Shown piece after piece: positions 42,208 to 51,633 of a DNA stretch of 64,000 nt. Below the pieces are notes generated by a model that was not told the origin of the DNA, did no database searches, and worked only from the letters and a program-made list of their open reading frames with translations. Numbering within the stretch: position 1 is the first letter of the stretch; the number at the start of each line of letters is the position of its first letter. Source of the stretch: an uncultured bacterium (lineage in GTDB: Bacteria; Bacteroidota; Bacteroidia; Bacteroidales; Bacteroidaceae). The position numbers were made by a program, and so were the translations under genes. The stretch covers positions 1-64,000 of the forward strand of contig CAJMSE010000002.1 of assembly GCA_905216025.1 (NCBI GenBank). The letters are read 5' to 3'.

Positions 42208-45200
42208 TTATCTGATACCTACTTTCCTCACCGTCGGTCCGGCCTTGACGATATACAGGCCGGGCTGCAGCGGAATGCGCAGTGCCGCGCGGGCGGTAGT
42301 CCGGTATACAATGCTGCCGCCGGCGTTGAGCACGGTGACGGGCACGCAGCCCTCGATGCCGTCTATCAGCACGGCGCCATGGGCCACCTTCACCGTCGGT
42401 GCGGCTTCATGTGCCGTCGCGCCGGATATTCCGCTCGAGTAGGCCTCCACGTTGAAGTCCATCGTCTTCTCAACGGCAGAGCCGTCGATGGCGCGGGCAC
42501 GCACCGTGACGGTGCCTCCGGCCGTGTTGTCGAGCACGCTCAGCGTACCGTCTGTGGCTATAGTGGCGAGGCTCTCGCCCGAGGCGATGCTCCACTCCAC
42601 ATTGCCTATGGTGGCTGTCATGGGCAGCACGGCGGCCGTCAGGTGCAGCTGCGGATTCTCCTTGCCGAGGGTCGTCGCGTTCTCACGCACCGATATCACG
42701 ATGCTCTCAACCATCGTCACGGCGTAGGCCTCGTTGCTGCTTATCACGTTTGATGCTCCTCCTGCATCATCGGCCGACGGTGCGGCTGCCATTCCGCCAG
42801 TGCGGGATGCGGCGGTGCGGGCCGGCTGCTGCAGGGTGTAGGCCACGGAGTAGTAGGTCGTTGCGTCAGACGTGCGTCTGTGGGTATAGCTCTGTGCGTG
42901 GCCCGAGAGCGTCTCTATCGGCTGCAGGCTGGCGGCCGACGTGCCGCAGAGGATGGTATACTGGCTTATCCTTGCACCCTCGTACGGAGTCCAGTGCAGG
43001 TTGATGTCGTTGCCTAAGCCGCGGTTCACCATGAGGTGGATGCTGCCGTGGATGTCGCTCGGGGCGCTCTCCATGCCGTAGGTCGTGGGCAGGGCAATCA
43101 TGTAGCGGCTGCTCTGGATGTCGGGGCGGCTCGTCGGGTCGGTGTATCCGCCGTCAGTCAGGTCGGCCTCGGCCAGTTTCTCGAAGTTGTCTGCGACGTT
43201 GGTCTCGCGGTATACGGCCACCTTACCGGTGAACACGCGTCCGTCAGGCAGCGCCATGGCGGCGTTCCAGCTGATGCGGTTGCGGCCCGTGGCGGCGTCT
43301 ACGCCGACCATCGTCAGCTCAGGAGTGAATCCGGCGCCGATGGCCTCGGTCTCGGCATACTCCGAAAGGGGCGATGTGAAGATGTCGTCCGTATATGTTA
43401 TGTAGAGCGTGTGCTGTCCCTCGGTGTCTGCCTTCACCATGGCGGTGTTGGTAGTGGCGTCGTACTGCGCGTCCATGCCGTCGCTGGCCCACAGGCGGAA
43501 CTTCACGCCCTCGTTCTTCGTGAGTGCTTCGGGCATTGTCACCGTCAGCGGCTGACCTGCGAGGATGCGTGCGGGCAGGGTGATGCGCAGCAGCGGGCGG
43601 TCGGCAATCAGTATGCGGTGCTCGGCCTGTGCGGCTCCCGCCGTCACCTTGACGGTCTTCAGTCCGGGCGTGCTCCATGTGATGAGGTTGCCGCTCACGG
43701 TGCCGCCGTCGGCGTCGATAGTGGGTTCAGCTCCGCTGTTGTCGTATATCTGGATGGGCATCGGCATGTCCACGCCGCCCTTCTGTGCCATGCTTATCAG
43801 CGCGGTGGCCTGCGGGGTGAACTCTATCGTCTCGGAGAATGGTGAGTGGGCGTACCACGGGTCGACGGCCTGCACGCATATCTCGTAGGCCGTCCCGGCC
43901 TCGAAGCGGTCGACGGGGATTTCCATCTTCGTGCCGTAGCGGAAGTGGGGATAGCCCGTCGGGGCTGTTATGGCGCGGCTGTCGGTGGCGTTGAGCGGCG
44001 ATATCACGTAGCTGTTGCTGCCCTTCGTGCCCTTTTTCTTTACGCTCACGTTGTAGCGCAGGCGGTCTGTGGGCGTCTCGCTGTCGGTGGCTCCGTCCCA
44101 GCTCACGGCTACATAGCGGCCTACGGTGTTGGCAAACACGGTGGACGGTGCCGTCGGCGCGGTGTTGCTGAAGCGTGAGAGCATCAGCGCCTCTTTGTGG
44201 TCGGGGCGTCCGTCGGCGTTGAAGTCGTAGGGCTCGTATGTGGCGAGGTTTTCCATGAATACCGAGATGTTGCTGATGTCCATGCTGCTGCCGTTCATGC
44301 TGCTGAGCATCAGTTTGGGATCGTTCCTGTCCGGCAGGATATAGTCTGTCAGTCCGTCGTTGTCGAGGTCTACGGCGACGGGTATTCCGGGCAGCTCGAC
44401 GGTTTCGGTGGGCTTGAGGTCGCGGCTCATGAGCTGTGCGGTATACTTCGTCTGGTCATTTCCAAGGTACTCGCCGAGCACGAAGTCTGGCTGTCCGTCA
44501 CCGTCGATGTCGGTTATCGACGTGATGCCGGCCTGTCTGCGCTCGAACACGGGTATCGGATTGAAGGTCATGTTGCCGTCGTTTCGGAGGATGTAGGTGG
44601 AGAAGCGCTCGGAGCTTGATTTGTAGTTGGGGTCGTAGTACCTCATGACGATGTCGGTGAGGCCGTCGCGGTTGAAGTCAACCACACCGTAAACCTCGTT
44701 CGGCTGCCATCCCTCGATATACGGGAAAGCCACCTGCTGCACCTTGTTTCCGCCGAGACTGCGGTATATGTATCCCTTGTGGATGAAGTCGAGGAGTCCG
44801 TCGTTGTCGAAGTCGGCCATGTGGCTGATGTATGCGTGGTCTATGCCGAGGGCGTTACCGTCGTTGTCGGTGAAGCCGTCGGTCACGGCGCGGAACTCAA
44901 GGTCGCCGTCGTTGACGAGCCACGGGCAGGGCTTGTTGTTCTTCGTGCTTGTGCCGAAGATGTCGGGGCGGCCGTCCATGTCGTAGTCGGTGAGTACCGT
45001 CGGGTGGATGTTGACGTCGGAGAGACTGAACGCCGGATAGTAGGTATACTTCTGTCCGTCGAATGTGTGGATGCGATGGTCAAGTCCTTCGAGCCTGCCG
45101 TCGCTGTCGAGGTCGAATCCGCCGTTGCTGAACGATGCGTCGTAGGCCTCATACATACCAATTGTCTTCATTGGGTCTACGTCTATCTTCATCGTGGTGC

Positions 45201-47526
45201 TTCCGCCGCCGGGCGCCGTGGCCGTGACGGTCTTGCTGCCCGCCTTGTCGAAGACGATGGTGGCGTGTCCGCCGCTGATGGTCTTCACCGTGCCGTCGGG
45301 CATGGCGCTGAACGTCGCTTCGCTGCCGTCGACGGTCTTCACGGTCAGCGTGTCGGCCGTGGTCATGCGGTTGTGGTTCATCGTGAAGAGTGCGTTGGCC
45401 GTCTCGTTGGCGAACGTCACCGTCTCGCTCCATTCTCCGCAGCGGCCGTTCGGATCTGCCGCCCTCACGCTCACGCCCATCTGTTCCATCGGCCATGAGC
45501 CGGCGTTGGCTATCAGTTGTCTGCCGTCGCATTCCGTCAGCAGCACGTTGGTGCCGTCGGCACGGCTCACGCGTACATTATATACAAGGTCGCAGGCGGC
45601 GCTCTCCTTGTCGCTGCCCTGTGCCCACTCAATCTTTACGAGTCCGTTGCTGCGGTCTGTGATGACTCCGGGAGCCGCCATGCGCTGCGGTGCCGTGTTG
45701 GGTTGCTCCGCCTTGGGAGCATAGAGGTATGTCTTGGAGCTGCCGCGGTCGTCGGTCAGGTTGGCAATAATCTCCACCTGGCCGTCTCCGTCGTAGTCCA
45801 TGAAGTCCAGGAGAGGACCGTTTTGGAATATCGGGCTGTCGGCATCTTTCGGGAACAGGCCGGTCATAGTGATGGCGAACTGTCCGTCCCAGTCTATCCG
45901 CTTGTAGCTGTAGCTTGGTTCTTTGAACGTCGCGACGATTGTCGGACGGCCGTTGTTGTTGATGTCTATGAGGCGGTTGAACTCATATTCGCCTTCGAGC
46001 GTGCGCACGGTGCGACGGAATGTGCCGTCGCCGTTGTTGCTGAAGAAGGCCAGATAGGCGTGGGTGCCGCTCCGCGGCGTGTCCATGCATAGCAGGATGT
46101 CGAGCCGGCCGTCGCCGTCGAGGTCGCGGCAGTACATGGCCGAGATGTTACCGTTCTCTATCAGCTGCGTCGTCTCGAACCCGATGCCGCTGCTCAGGTT
46201 GAGGACAACCTGCGAGTTGGGCTTGTCGAAGATGACGAGGTCTGATATCCCGTCGCCGTTGAGGTCGGAAGCGACCACGCTTCCGGCAAATGTTGCAGGA
46301 TAGTAGCGGCCGTCCGGCAGGGAGAGGAACGAGTGGCCGTTCGGGTCTATGAGGTCGGGATAGCCGTCGAGGTTGATGTCGGCTGCCTTCATCACCGTTC
46401 TTTGTCCGGTCACCTCGTCGCCCTCGCCTCCGCTCATGCCGCTCATGTTGATGTAACTTGTTGAGAATGTACCCTTGCCGCCCGAGCTGAAGGCCGCTCC
46501 GCTGATTTCCGTCTCGTCGGTGACGACGTTGAGCGGGCGGCGCATGAACGTGCCGTCGGCCATCTGTATGAATGTCATCGGGGTGTGGGTGGATATGGTT
46601 CCGCTGCCCGTTATCGTCTCCCAGCCGAATATGTCGGGGCGTCCGTCGCGGTTGAGGTCGGTCACGATGGAGCCCGGCTCGAAGGCGTTGCCCTTGTTCA
46701 GGCCTGTGGCGGTGAGGGTATAGCCGTCCGGTCCGCTCATTGCCAGCATGATGGGGCTGTCTTCACCGTCGATGCATACGAAGACATCGGTAACTCCGTC
46801 GGCATTGTAGTCGGCGTTGAGGTCAGCATCAAAGACGACCATCTCTTCCGTGCCGTATATGTATACTCTGACGTTTCCGTTGAAGTCGACCCATGCCAGG
46901 CGGGTGTCGTAGTGGTACGGGGCTGTTCCTGCATGCTCCCACACCTTGCCGTCGTGGAAGAGGAATCTCGTCACGTGCGACCATTCGCTTGTCGATTTAG
47001 CACGTCCGCTTGCATACGGGTTGTAGTTCAGCCATGCGTCGACGTCGGCCTGCGACGTGATGCGGAACCAGTAGTCAGTCCCCTCCTTGATGTCCGGTTC
47101 GCGGCCTTCGGGGTAGGGGACAGCCATTGTAGCGAAAGTGCCTTCATATACCAGTTTTGTGGTGACGAAATCATCCAGCTCTTCCATGCCCGGCTCGTAG
47201 ATTACGATGCTGCCGTCTTTCATCACGGCCGCCGTAATCATGTGGAACCGGTAATAGTAGGCTCCGTCGATGATGCGCACCATGTCAGTCTCGCCCATGA
47301 TGTTGTAGTATGTTCCGTCGGAGTCACTGCCCGGCAGGCTGCCTTCGGGATAGTCGTAGACTTTTCCTTGAAGTTTCTCGATGTGCTCCAGGGCTCCGTC
47401 GCCGTCGGCATCGGCGTACAGTTCGCTCTGGTAGACATAATGAGAGACTTCTGTTTGCTTTTGCGCTTGTCCGCCGGCAGTTCCGAGCCACGCGGCAAGC
47501 AGTAGTAAAAATAGCCTGTTTGCCAT
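42208..47526 (-). CDS. Giant secreted FG-GAP/VCBS-repeat protein
   Basis: A 1772-aa protein with a signal peptide (ends GGQAQ, ~21). It contains about 15 calcium-binding-type motifs such as DLNRDGRPD, DINLDGYPD, DLDGDGRLD, DYDMDGRPD and DFNADGRPD spread over residues ~35-1160, the pattern of FG-GAP/VCBS beta-propellers. Fibronectin-III-like segments follow (GRYVAVSWDGATDSETP), then a Big_2-like Ig domain (~1590-1680) and a C-terminal ~70 residues ending LQPGLYIVKAGPTVRKVGIR, which resembles a type IX secretion sorting domain. Probably a cell-surface adhesin or glycan-binding protein; target unknown. Consensus promoter upstream; no operon partner. Confidence 0.85.
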   Translation of the reverse strand: MANRLFLLLLAAWLGTAGGQAQKQTEVSHYVYQSELYADADGDGALEHIEKLQGKVYDYPEGSLPGSDSDGTYYNIMGETDMVRIIDGAYYYRFHMITAAVMKDGSIVIYEPGMEELDDFVTTKLVYEGTFATMAVPYPEGREPDIKEGTDYWFRITSQADVDAWLNYNPYASGRAKSTSEWSHVTRFLFHDGKVWEHAGTAPYHYDTRLAWVDFNGNVRVYIYGTEEMVVFDADLNADYNADGVTDVFVCIDGEDSPIMLAMSGPDGYTLTATGLNKGNAFEPGSIVTDLNRDGRPDIFGWETITGSGTISTHTPMTFIQMADGTFMRRPLNVVTDETEISGAAFSSGGKGTFSTSYINMSGMSGGEGDEVTGQRTVMKAADINLDGYPDLIDPNGHSFLSLPDGRYYPATFAGSVVASDLNGDGISDLVIFDKPNSQVVLNLSSGIGFETTQLIENGNISAMYCRDLDGDGRLDILLCMDTPRSGTHAYLAFFSNNGDGTFRRTVRTLEGEYEFNRLIDINNNGRPTIVATFKEPSYSYKRIDWDGQFAITMTGLFPKDADSPIFQNGPLLDFMDYDGDGQVEIIANLTDDRGSSKTYLYAPKAEQPNTAPQRMAAPGVITDRSNGLVKIEWAQGSDKESAACDLVYNVRVSRADGTNVLLTECDGRQLIANAGSWPMEQMGVSVRAADPNGRCGEWSETVTFANETANALFTMNHNRMTTADTLTVKTVDGSEATFSAMPDGTVKTISGGHATIVFDKAGSKTVTATAPGGGSTTMKIDVDPMKTIGMYEAYDASFSNGGFDLDSDGRLEGLDHRIHTFDGQKYTYYPAFSLSDVNIHPTVLTDYDMDGRPDIFGTSTKNNKPCPWLVNDGDLEFRAVTDGFTDNDGNALGIDHAYISHMADFDNDGLLDFIHKGYIYRSLGGNKVQQVAFPYIEGWQPNEVYGVVDFNRDGLTDIVMRYYDPNYKSSSERFSTYILRNDGNMTFNPIPVFERRQAGITSITDIDGDGQPDFVLGEYLGNDQTKYTAQLMSRDLKPTETVELPGIPVAVDLDNDGLTDYILPDRNDPKLMLSSMNGSSMDISNISVFMENLATYEPYDFNADGRPDHKEALMLSRFSNTAPTAPSTVFANTVGRYVAVSWDGATDSETPTDRLRYNVSVKKKGTKGSNSYVISPLNATDSRAITAPTGYPHFRYGTKMEIPVDRFEAGTAYEICVQAVDPWYAHSPFSETIEFTPQATALISMAQKGGVDMPMPIQIYDNSGAEPTIDADGGTVSGNLITWSTPGLKTVKVTAGAAQAEHRILIADRPLLRITLPARILAGQPLTVTMPEALTKNEGVKFRLWASDGMDAQYDATTNTAMVKADTEGQHTLYITYTDDIFTSPLSEYAETEAIGAGFTPELTMVGVDAATGRNRISWNAAMALPDGRVFTGKVAVYRETNVADNFEKLAEADLTDGGYTDPTSRPDIQSSRYMIALPTTYGMESAPSDIHGSIHLMVNRGLGNDINLHWTPYEGARISQYTILCGTSAASLQPIETLSGHAQSYTHRRTSDATTYYSVAYTLQQPARTAASRTGGMAAAPSADDAGGASNVISSNEAYAVTMVESIVISVRENATTLGKENPQLHLTAAVLPMTATIGNVEWSIASGESLATIATDGTLSVLDNTAGGTVTVRARAIDGSAVEKTMDFNVEAYSSGISGATAHEAAPTVKVAHGAVLIDGIEGCVPVTVLNAGGSIVYRTTARAALRIPLQPGLYIVKAGPTVRKVGIR

Positions 47527-47553
47527 AATAAATAAGTATTATATAGTACATGG

Positions 47554-47584
47554 CAAAAGTACGAAATAAAGGTAAATCAGGCAA
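47554..47584 (-). promoter_or_regulatory. Consensus promoter of the FG-GAP protein gene
   Basis: Minus strand TTG (47582-47584), 20-nt spacer, TACTTTTG (47554-47561), 27 nt before the ATG. Confidence 0.7.
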
Positions 47585-47672
47585 TTACGGCTTTCCGTGA
47601 ATTTGTGTGTTTTTCTCTATGACAAGGCTGTCGGGCGGCTGCTTTATGCCGCTGCCGTCATAAAGCGTGGCT

Positions 47673-48308
47673 TCAATTGATATAGCCGCGCTTTATGGCT
47701 TTCATCACGAGGTCGGCGATGTTGCGTGCTTCGAGTTTTGTGAAAAGGCTCTTGCGGTGTGCCTCGACCGTATTCTCCGAGATGAAGAGACGCGCCGCTA
47801 TCTCTTTGGATGTGTAACCGTTGGCTATGGCGTTGAGTACCTCCATCTCGCGCTGCGACGGATGGTCGATGCCGTTGTCCATGATGCGCAGTGCTTCCTG
47901 CACCTCGCCGCAGTAGTAGCGCTCTCCCGAGAGCACGTCGTGTATGGCATCGACCACGAGCGACATGTCGAGCGACTTGTATACGATGCCGTCTACATTG
48001 CGGGCAACGAGCTTGCGGACGGTCCATAGCTCATCATGTATGGTGCTTACGATGATGCGCGCTTTGGGCCATATCTCACGGATGGCGTCTATCAGCAGGA
48101 AGCCGTCCATGTCGGGAAGCTCCACGTCGACGATGTAGATGTCGTAAGGCCTTGTGCGGAGCACGTCCGTGAGTGCGGCGGCACTGCGGAACAGCTCCAC
48201 CTGCATCATGCCGTTGCGGGCGAGGAGGCTGCGCACCCCCTCTAAAACAAGATTATGGTCGTCAATCACTGCAATCCTCAAGTCTGCCAATTCAATATTC
48301 TCGATCAT
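47673..48308 (-). CDS. NarL/LuxR-type response regulator
   Basis: A 211-aa regulator. The receiver domain has VIDDHNLVLEGV, phospho-acceptor Asp in YIVDVELPDMDG, and Lys in GIVYKSLD. The C-terminal LuxR helix-turn-helix is complete (SQREMEVLNAIANGYTSKEIA, ENTVEAHRKSLFTKL). It starts 7 nt after the stop of the histidine kinase gene, forming a standard two-component operon. Confidence 0.93.
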   Translation of the reverse strand: MIENIELADLRIAVIDDHNLVLEGVRSLLARNGMMQVELFRSAAALTDVLRTRPYDIYIVDVELPDMDGFLLIDAIREIWPKARIIVSTIHDELWTVRKLVARNVDGIVYKSLDMSLVVDAIHDVLSGERYYCGEVQEALRIMDNGIDHPSQREMEVLNAIANGYTSKEIAARLFISENTVEAHRKSLFTKLEARNIADLVMKAIKRGYIN

Positions 48309-48315
48309 GATCCTG

Positions 48316-50094
48316 TTATTTTAAATCCAATGTGAATCTTACTGTTGTACCTTTATCGTTGTTCTCAATAGTTATCTTTCCGCCTGCAGCGTCCGCGCGC
48401 TGCTTCATGGTGCGACGGCCTATGCCACCGCCTTGTGACGGCCGTGCCTGTCCGTTGTCGCTTACCGTGAGCTCGACGGACTTGCCGTTACGGCTCAGGC
48501 AGACGTCGACGGCAGACGCTCCGGAATGCTTTGTCGCATTGCCGGTGGCCTCCTGAACTATGCGGTATATCTCAAGAGATATGAAATCGGGTATCTCAGA
48601 CCAGTCGGTACTGTCCGGACAGGAGCTATATGTGTAGTTGCTGTCTTTCTTCGACTGTCCGAGCTTGTAAATATAGTACTTCAGCACTTCGTCGATGGTT
48701 GCATAGCTGAATTCCGGCGGCAGCAGTTCATGCGATATCCGCCTCACCTGCTCACGGCAGGTGTCAAGCATGGCAAGCGAGGGGGATGACGGTTGCTCGT
48801 CGGAGAGGCGCATCTGTATCGCCATCAGGTCGTTGCATACGCCGTCGTGGAGTTCGCGTGCCATGCGCGTGCGTTCGTTTTCAAGTCCTTCGATGTAGCG
48901 CGTTGTCAGCTGACGCTCTGTGTCCTGCCGCAGTTTTGCAAACTCCATCTCGCTCTCGTGGCGGCGTCTGCGCTGTCTCATCGCGTATATTGTGAATATG
49001 ATGCCGATGCCCATCAGCGCCATCAGCACCACGGCGAGCCAGAAACGGGTGTTTGCCCGTGCCGACTCGCTTTGCGCGAGGGCCAGCTCTTTCTCTTTCG
49101 CGTCATACTTAACATTGAGTTCGTGCAGGCTCTCGGCTTTCTGCTGCTCGTACAGGCTGTCTCGCAGTTCGTTGCTTTTCAGCAGTGTCTCATAGGCAAG
49201 ACGGTGCTCGCCGAGGCTTGCGTATGTCTTGTGCATGTTGTTGTAGCAGTCGAAAACCACGAAGGGCAGGTTCTCAATGCCGTCGAGACTGAGTATGCTG
49301 TCGAACCAGGCGATGGCCTGCCGGTGCTTCTCGTGGTGCATGCTGATGGAGCATTCGGCTTGGAAATAGACCAAACGGGCCATCGTCGATTGTACGCGTG
49401 GTAGCAGTGCGGTGCATTTCTTGCGCCATTTCACGGTCTCATCTGTGCGGTCCAGCTTGTCGCAGGCAAGCATTGTATATGCTGCGGCCCTCATCGCGCT
49501 GTCATCGTCGCCCGTCTCGAGGGCGTGCTTATATGCCAAAGCCTGGAACTCCAGGGCCTTTTCAGGTTGGCCGGCAGCTGTCAGCACAGAGCCCACGGCT
49601 CCGTAGACCTGAGCCTTGAAGCCGCTGTCGGTGCACTTTCCGGTCCATCCGGCGCATGTCATGGCATACTGCGCGGCCTCTTTCTTGTGTGCCATGTCAA
49701 GGTGAAGCGTTGCCAGGTTGATGTACAGTGCGGCCACTTCTTCCAGTGCATCCTCGTCGGCATTGTCGCGGAAAGCCTTTGTCGTGGCAATTTTCATGGC
49801 CTTGTCATAATGCTGCAGGGCCTCGTCTATCTTTCCGGAAGAGCGCAGGAACACGCCGAGAGACGAGTGTGTGCCGAGAATCCACGACGGATTCCCGCTC
49901 TTCTGAGCTATCTCTGCGGCTTGGTTGGCCACAATTATAGCCGAGTCAGTGCGCCCGATGGAGTGCATGCTGTCGGCTACGGCTCTCAGACGGGCAAATT
50001 CCGTACCGTCGGTATTGGCTTGTCCGGCTATTCCGGAGCATAAGAACAGGGTGGACAGAATAGTCCTTATTATAGTTATATAGGGTCGCTTCAT
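48316..50094 (-). CDS. TPR-containing sensor histidine kinase (HisKA_3)
   Basis: A 592-aa protein from the ATG at 50094 (MKRPYITIIRTILS). Signal peptide, then extracytoplasmic TPR-like repeats to ~residue 310, a membrane helix (FWLAVVLMALMGIGIIFTIYAM), a coiled coil, the HisKA_3 phospho-acceptor ARELHDGVCND and a HATPase with EIYRIVQEATGNATKHS (N-box) and the Gly-rich QGGGIGRRTM. This is the common Bacteroidetes NarX-like design. It partners the response regulator at 47673. Confidence 0.92.
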   Translation of the reverse strand: MKRPYITIIRTILSTLFLCSGIAGQANTDGTEFARLRAVADSMHSIGRTDSAIIVANQAAEIAQKSGNPSWILGTHSSLGVFLRSSGKIDEALQHYDKAMKIATTKAFRDNADEDALEEVAALYINLATLHLDMAHKKEAAQYAMTCAGWTGKCTDSGFKAQVYGAVGSVLTAAGQPEKALEFQALAYKHALETGDDDSAMRAAAYTMLACDKLDRTDETVKWRKKCTALLPRVQSTMARLVYFQAECSISMHHEKHRQAIAWFDSILSLDGIENLPFVVFDCYNNMHKTYASLGEHRLAYETLLKSNELRDSLYEQQKAESLHELNVKYDAKEKELALAQSESARANTRFWLAVVLMALMGIGIIFTIYAMRQRRRRHESEMEFAKLRQDTERQLTTRYIEGLENERTRMARELHDGVCNDLMAIQMRLSDEQPSSPSLAMLDTCREQVRRISHELLPPEFSYATIDEVLKYYIYKLGQSKKDSNYTYSSCPDSTDWSEIPDFISLEIYRIVQEATGNATKHSGASAVDVCLSRNGKSVELTVSDNGQARPSQGGGIGRRTMKQRADAAGGKITIENNDKGTTVRFTLDLK

Positions 50095-50120
50095 TGTCAA
50101 TATGGTACAAATTGGTTTTG

Positions 50121-50128
50121 CAAATATA
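50121..50128 (-). promoter_or_regulatory. Putative -7 box of the sensor kinase operon
   Basis: Minus strand TATATTTG, 26 nt before the ATG at 50094. No clear -33. Confidence 0.45.
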
Positions 50129-50253
50129 GCAAAAATATCGATAAATAATGGTAAGATTGATTCTGTATGTGGACTCTCCAGGAGATAAATCACGGGAAAC
50201 CGTGATACTGTTAATAAGTAAATAAATGCTGACAAAGGCTTTTTAAGTCAAAA

Positions 50254-50294
50254 GGCACGGAGCCGCAGAGTGACTGGCTCTGTGCCTCCGTGCC
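50254..50294 (-). terminator. Terminator of the threonine operon
   Basis: GGCACGGAG (50254-50262) pairs with CTCCGTGCC (50286-50294), with inner CAGAG/CTCTG pairing. On the minus strand TTTTGACTTAAAAAG follows, giving a partial U tract. Confidence 0.75.
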
Positions 50295-50328
50295 TCGGTG
50301 CGCGGTATTTGACGGTGTTCGTTGAAGG

Positions 50329-51630
50329 TCAGAGCGTCATCAGGTAGCGTCTGAAATCGGCAAAGTCCTTGCTCATGCTGATGCTTTGCTTCGTCCCTTT
50401 CATGAATTCGGCAAGCCGTTCGGGTATGGCCACCTCGCTGCCGATGATTCTTTCCACCGTCTCTTTGAACTTGGCGGGGTGCGCCGTCTCGCAGAACACG
50501 CCGCATTCGCCGTCTCGCAGGCCCTCGGTCAGTGCGCGGTAGCCGCATGCTCCGTGCGGGTCGAGAGTGTAGCCGGTCTCGCGGAAGCACTCCGCCATTG
50601 TCTCGGCAATCTGTGCATCGGTGTATGTGGCGCCGCTGATTAGCTGCGTTATCCTTGCGTGGTCGCCGCCGTAGAGGTCACATATGCGGGCGAAATTGCT
50701 CGGGTCGCCCACGTCCATGGCGTTGGCGATGGTCTGACGGCTTGGCTTCGGCTCGTATTTGCCCGTCTGGAGATAGTTGTAGAAGATGTCGTTGGCGTTG
50801 TTGGCAGCGATGAACCGCTTTATCGGCAGGCCCATGCGGTGGCCGAACAGGGCGGCCGTGATGTTGCCGAAGTTACCGCTGGGCACGCAGACCACCATGT
50901 CGCCGGCCTTTCCGAGAGCCTTCATGCGGGCGTAGGCGTTGAAGTAATAGAACGCCTGCGGCAGGAAGCGAGCCACGTTTATCGAATTGGCAGACGTCAG
51001 CTGCATGTGCCTGTTGAGCTCTTCATCCATGAATGCGCTCTTCACGAGGGTCTGACAGTCGTCGAAGACGCCGTCCACCTCGATGGCCGTGATGTTCCGT
51101 CCGAGCGTGGCGAACTGGCTTTCCTGTATCTTGCTGACCTTTCCTTTCGGGTAAAGGACATGCACGTGTATGCCCTCGACGCCGAGGAAGCCGTTTGCCA
51201 CGGCCGATCCGGTGTCGCCGCTTGTTGCCACGAGCACGTGAACCAGCCCGTCGCCATCGCGCCGGATGAAGTGTTGGAGCAGGCGGGCCATGAACCGTGC
51301 GCCCACATCCTTAAAGGCGAGGGTGGGTCCGTGGAACAGTTCGAGGGAGTAGATTCTGTCTGTCACCTGTGCCACGGGGCAGTCGAACTGCAGCGTGTCG
51401 CATACGATGCGGTGCAGCGCGCCACTCTCGATATCGTCTCCAAAGAACGCTTCTGCCACGGTGCAGGCTATTTCCTGGAACTTCAGCTTGTCGATGCCGT
51501 CGAAAAACTCTTTCGGTAACTGTCTAATCTCTTCGGGCATGTAGAGCCCGCGGTCTTCCGCAAGTCCTTTGACCACCGCCTTCTGCAAGTCTGCAACGGG
51601 GGCTTTCCTGTTTGTGCTGTAATATATCAT
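50329..51630 (-). CDS. thrC: Threonine synthase
   Basis: A 433-aa PLP enzyme converting O-phosphohomoserine to threonine. N-terminal MIYYSTNRKAPVADL and EDRGLYMPE, the PLP Lys in HGPTLAFKDVGARF, SGDTGSAVANGF, VCVPSGNFGNITAAL (phosphate loop). Length and order match the family. Third gene of the thrA-apgM-thrC operon, 3 nt after the previous stop. Confidence 0.95.
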   Translation of the reverse strand: MIYYSTNRKAPVADLQKAVVKGLAEDRGLYMPEEIRQLPKEFFDGIDKLKFQEIACTVAEAFFGDDIESGALHRIVCDTLQFDCPVAQVTDRIYSLELFHGPTLAFKDVGARFMARLLQHFIRRDGDGLVHVLVATSGDTGSAVANGFLGVEGIHVHVLYPKGKVSKIQESQFATLGRNITAIEVDGVFDDCQTLVKSAFMDEELNRHMQLTSANSINVARFLPQAFYYFNAYARMKALGKAGDMVVCVPSGNFGNITAALFGHRMGLPIKRFIAANNANDIFYNYLQTGKYEPKPSRQTIANAMDVGDPSNFARICDLYGGDHARITQLISGATYTDAQIAETMAECFRETGYTLDPHGACGYRALTEGLRDGECGVFCETAHPAKFKETVERIIGSEVAIPERLAEFMKGTKQSISMSKDFADFRRYLMTL

Positions 51631-51633
51631 ACC

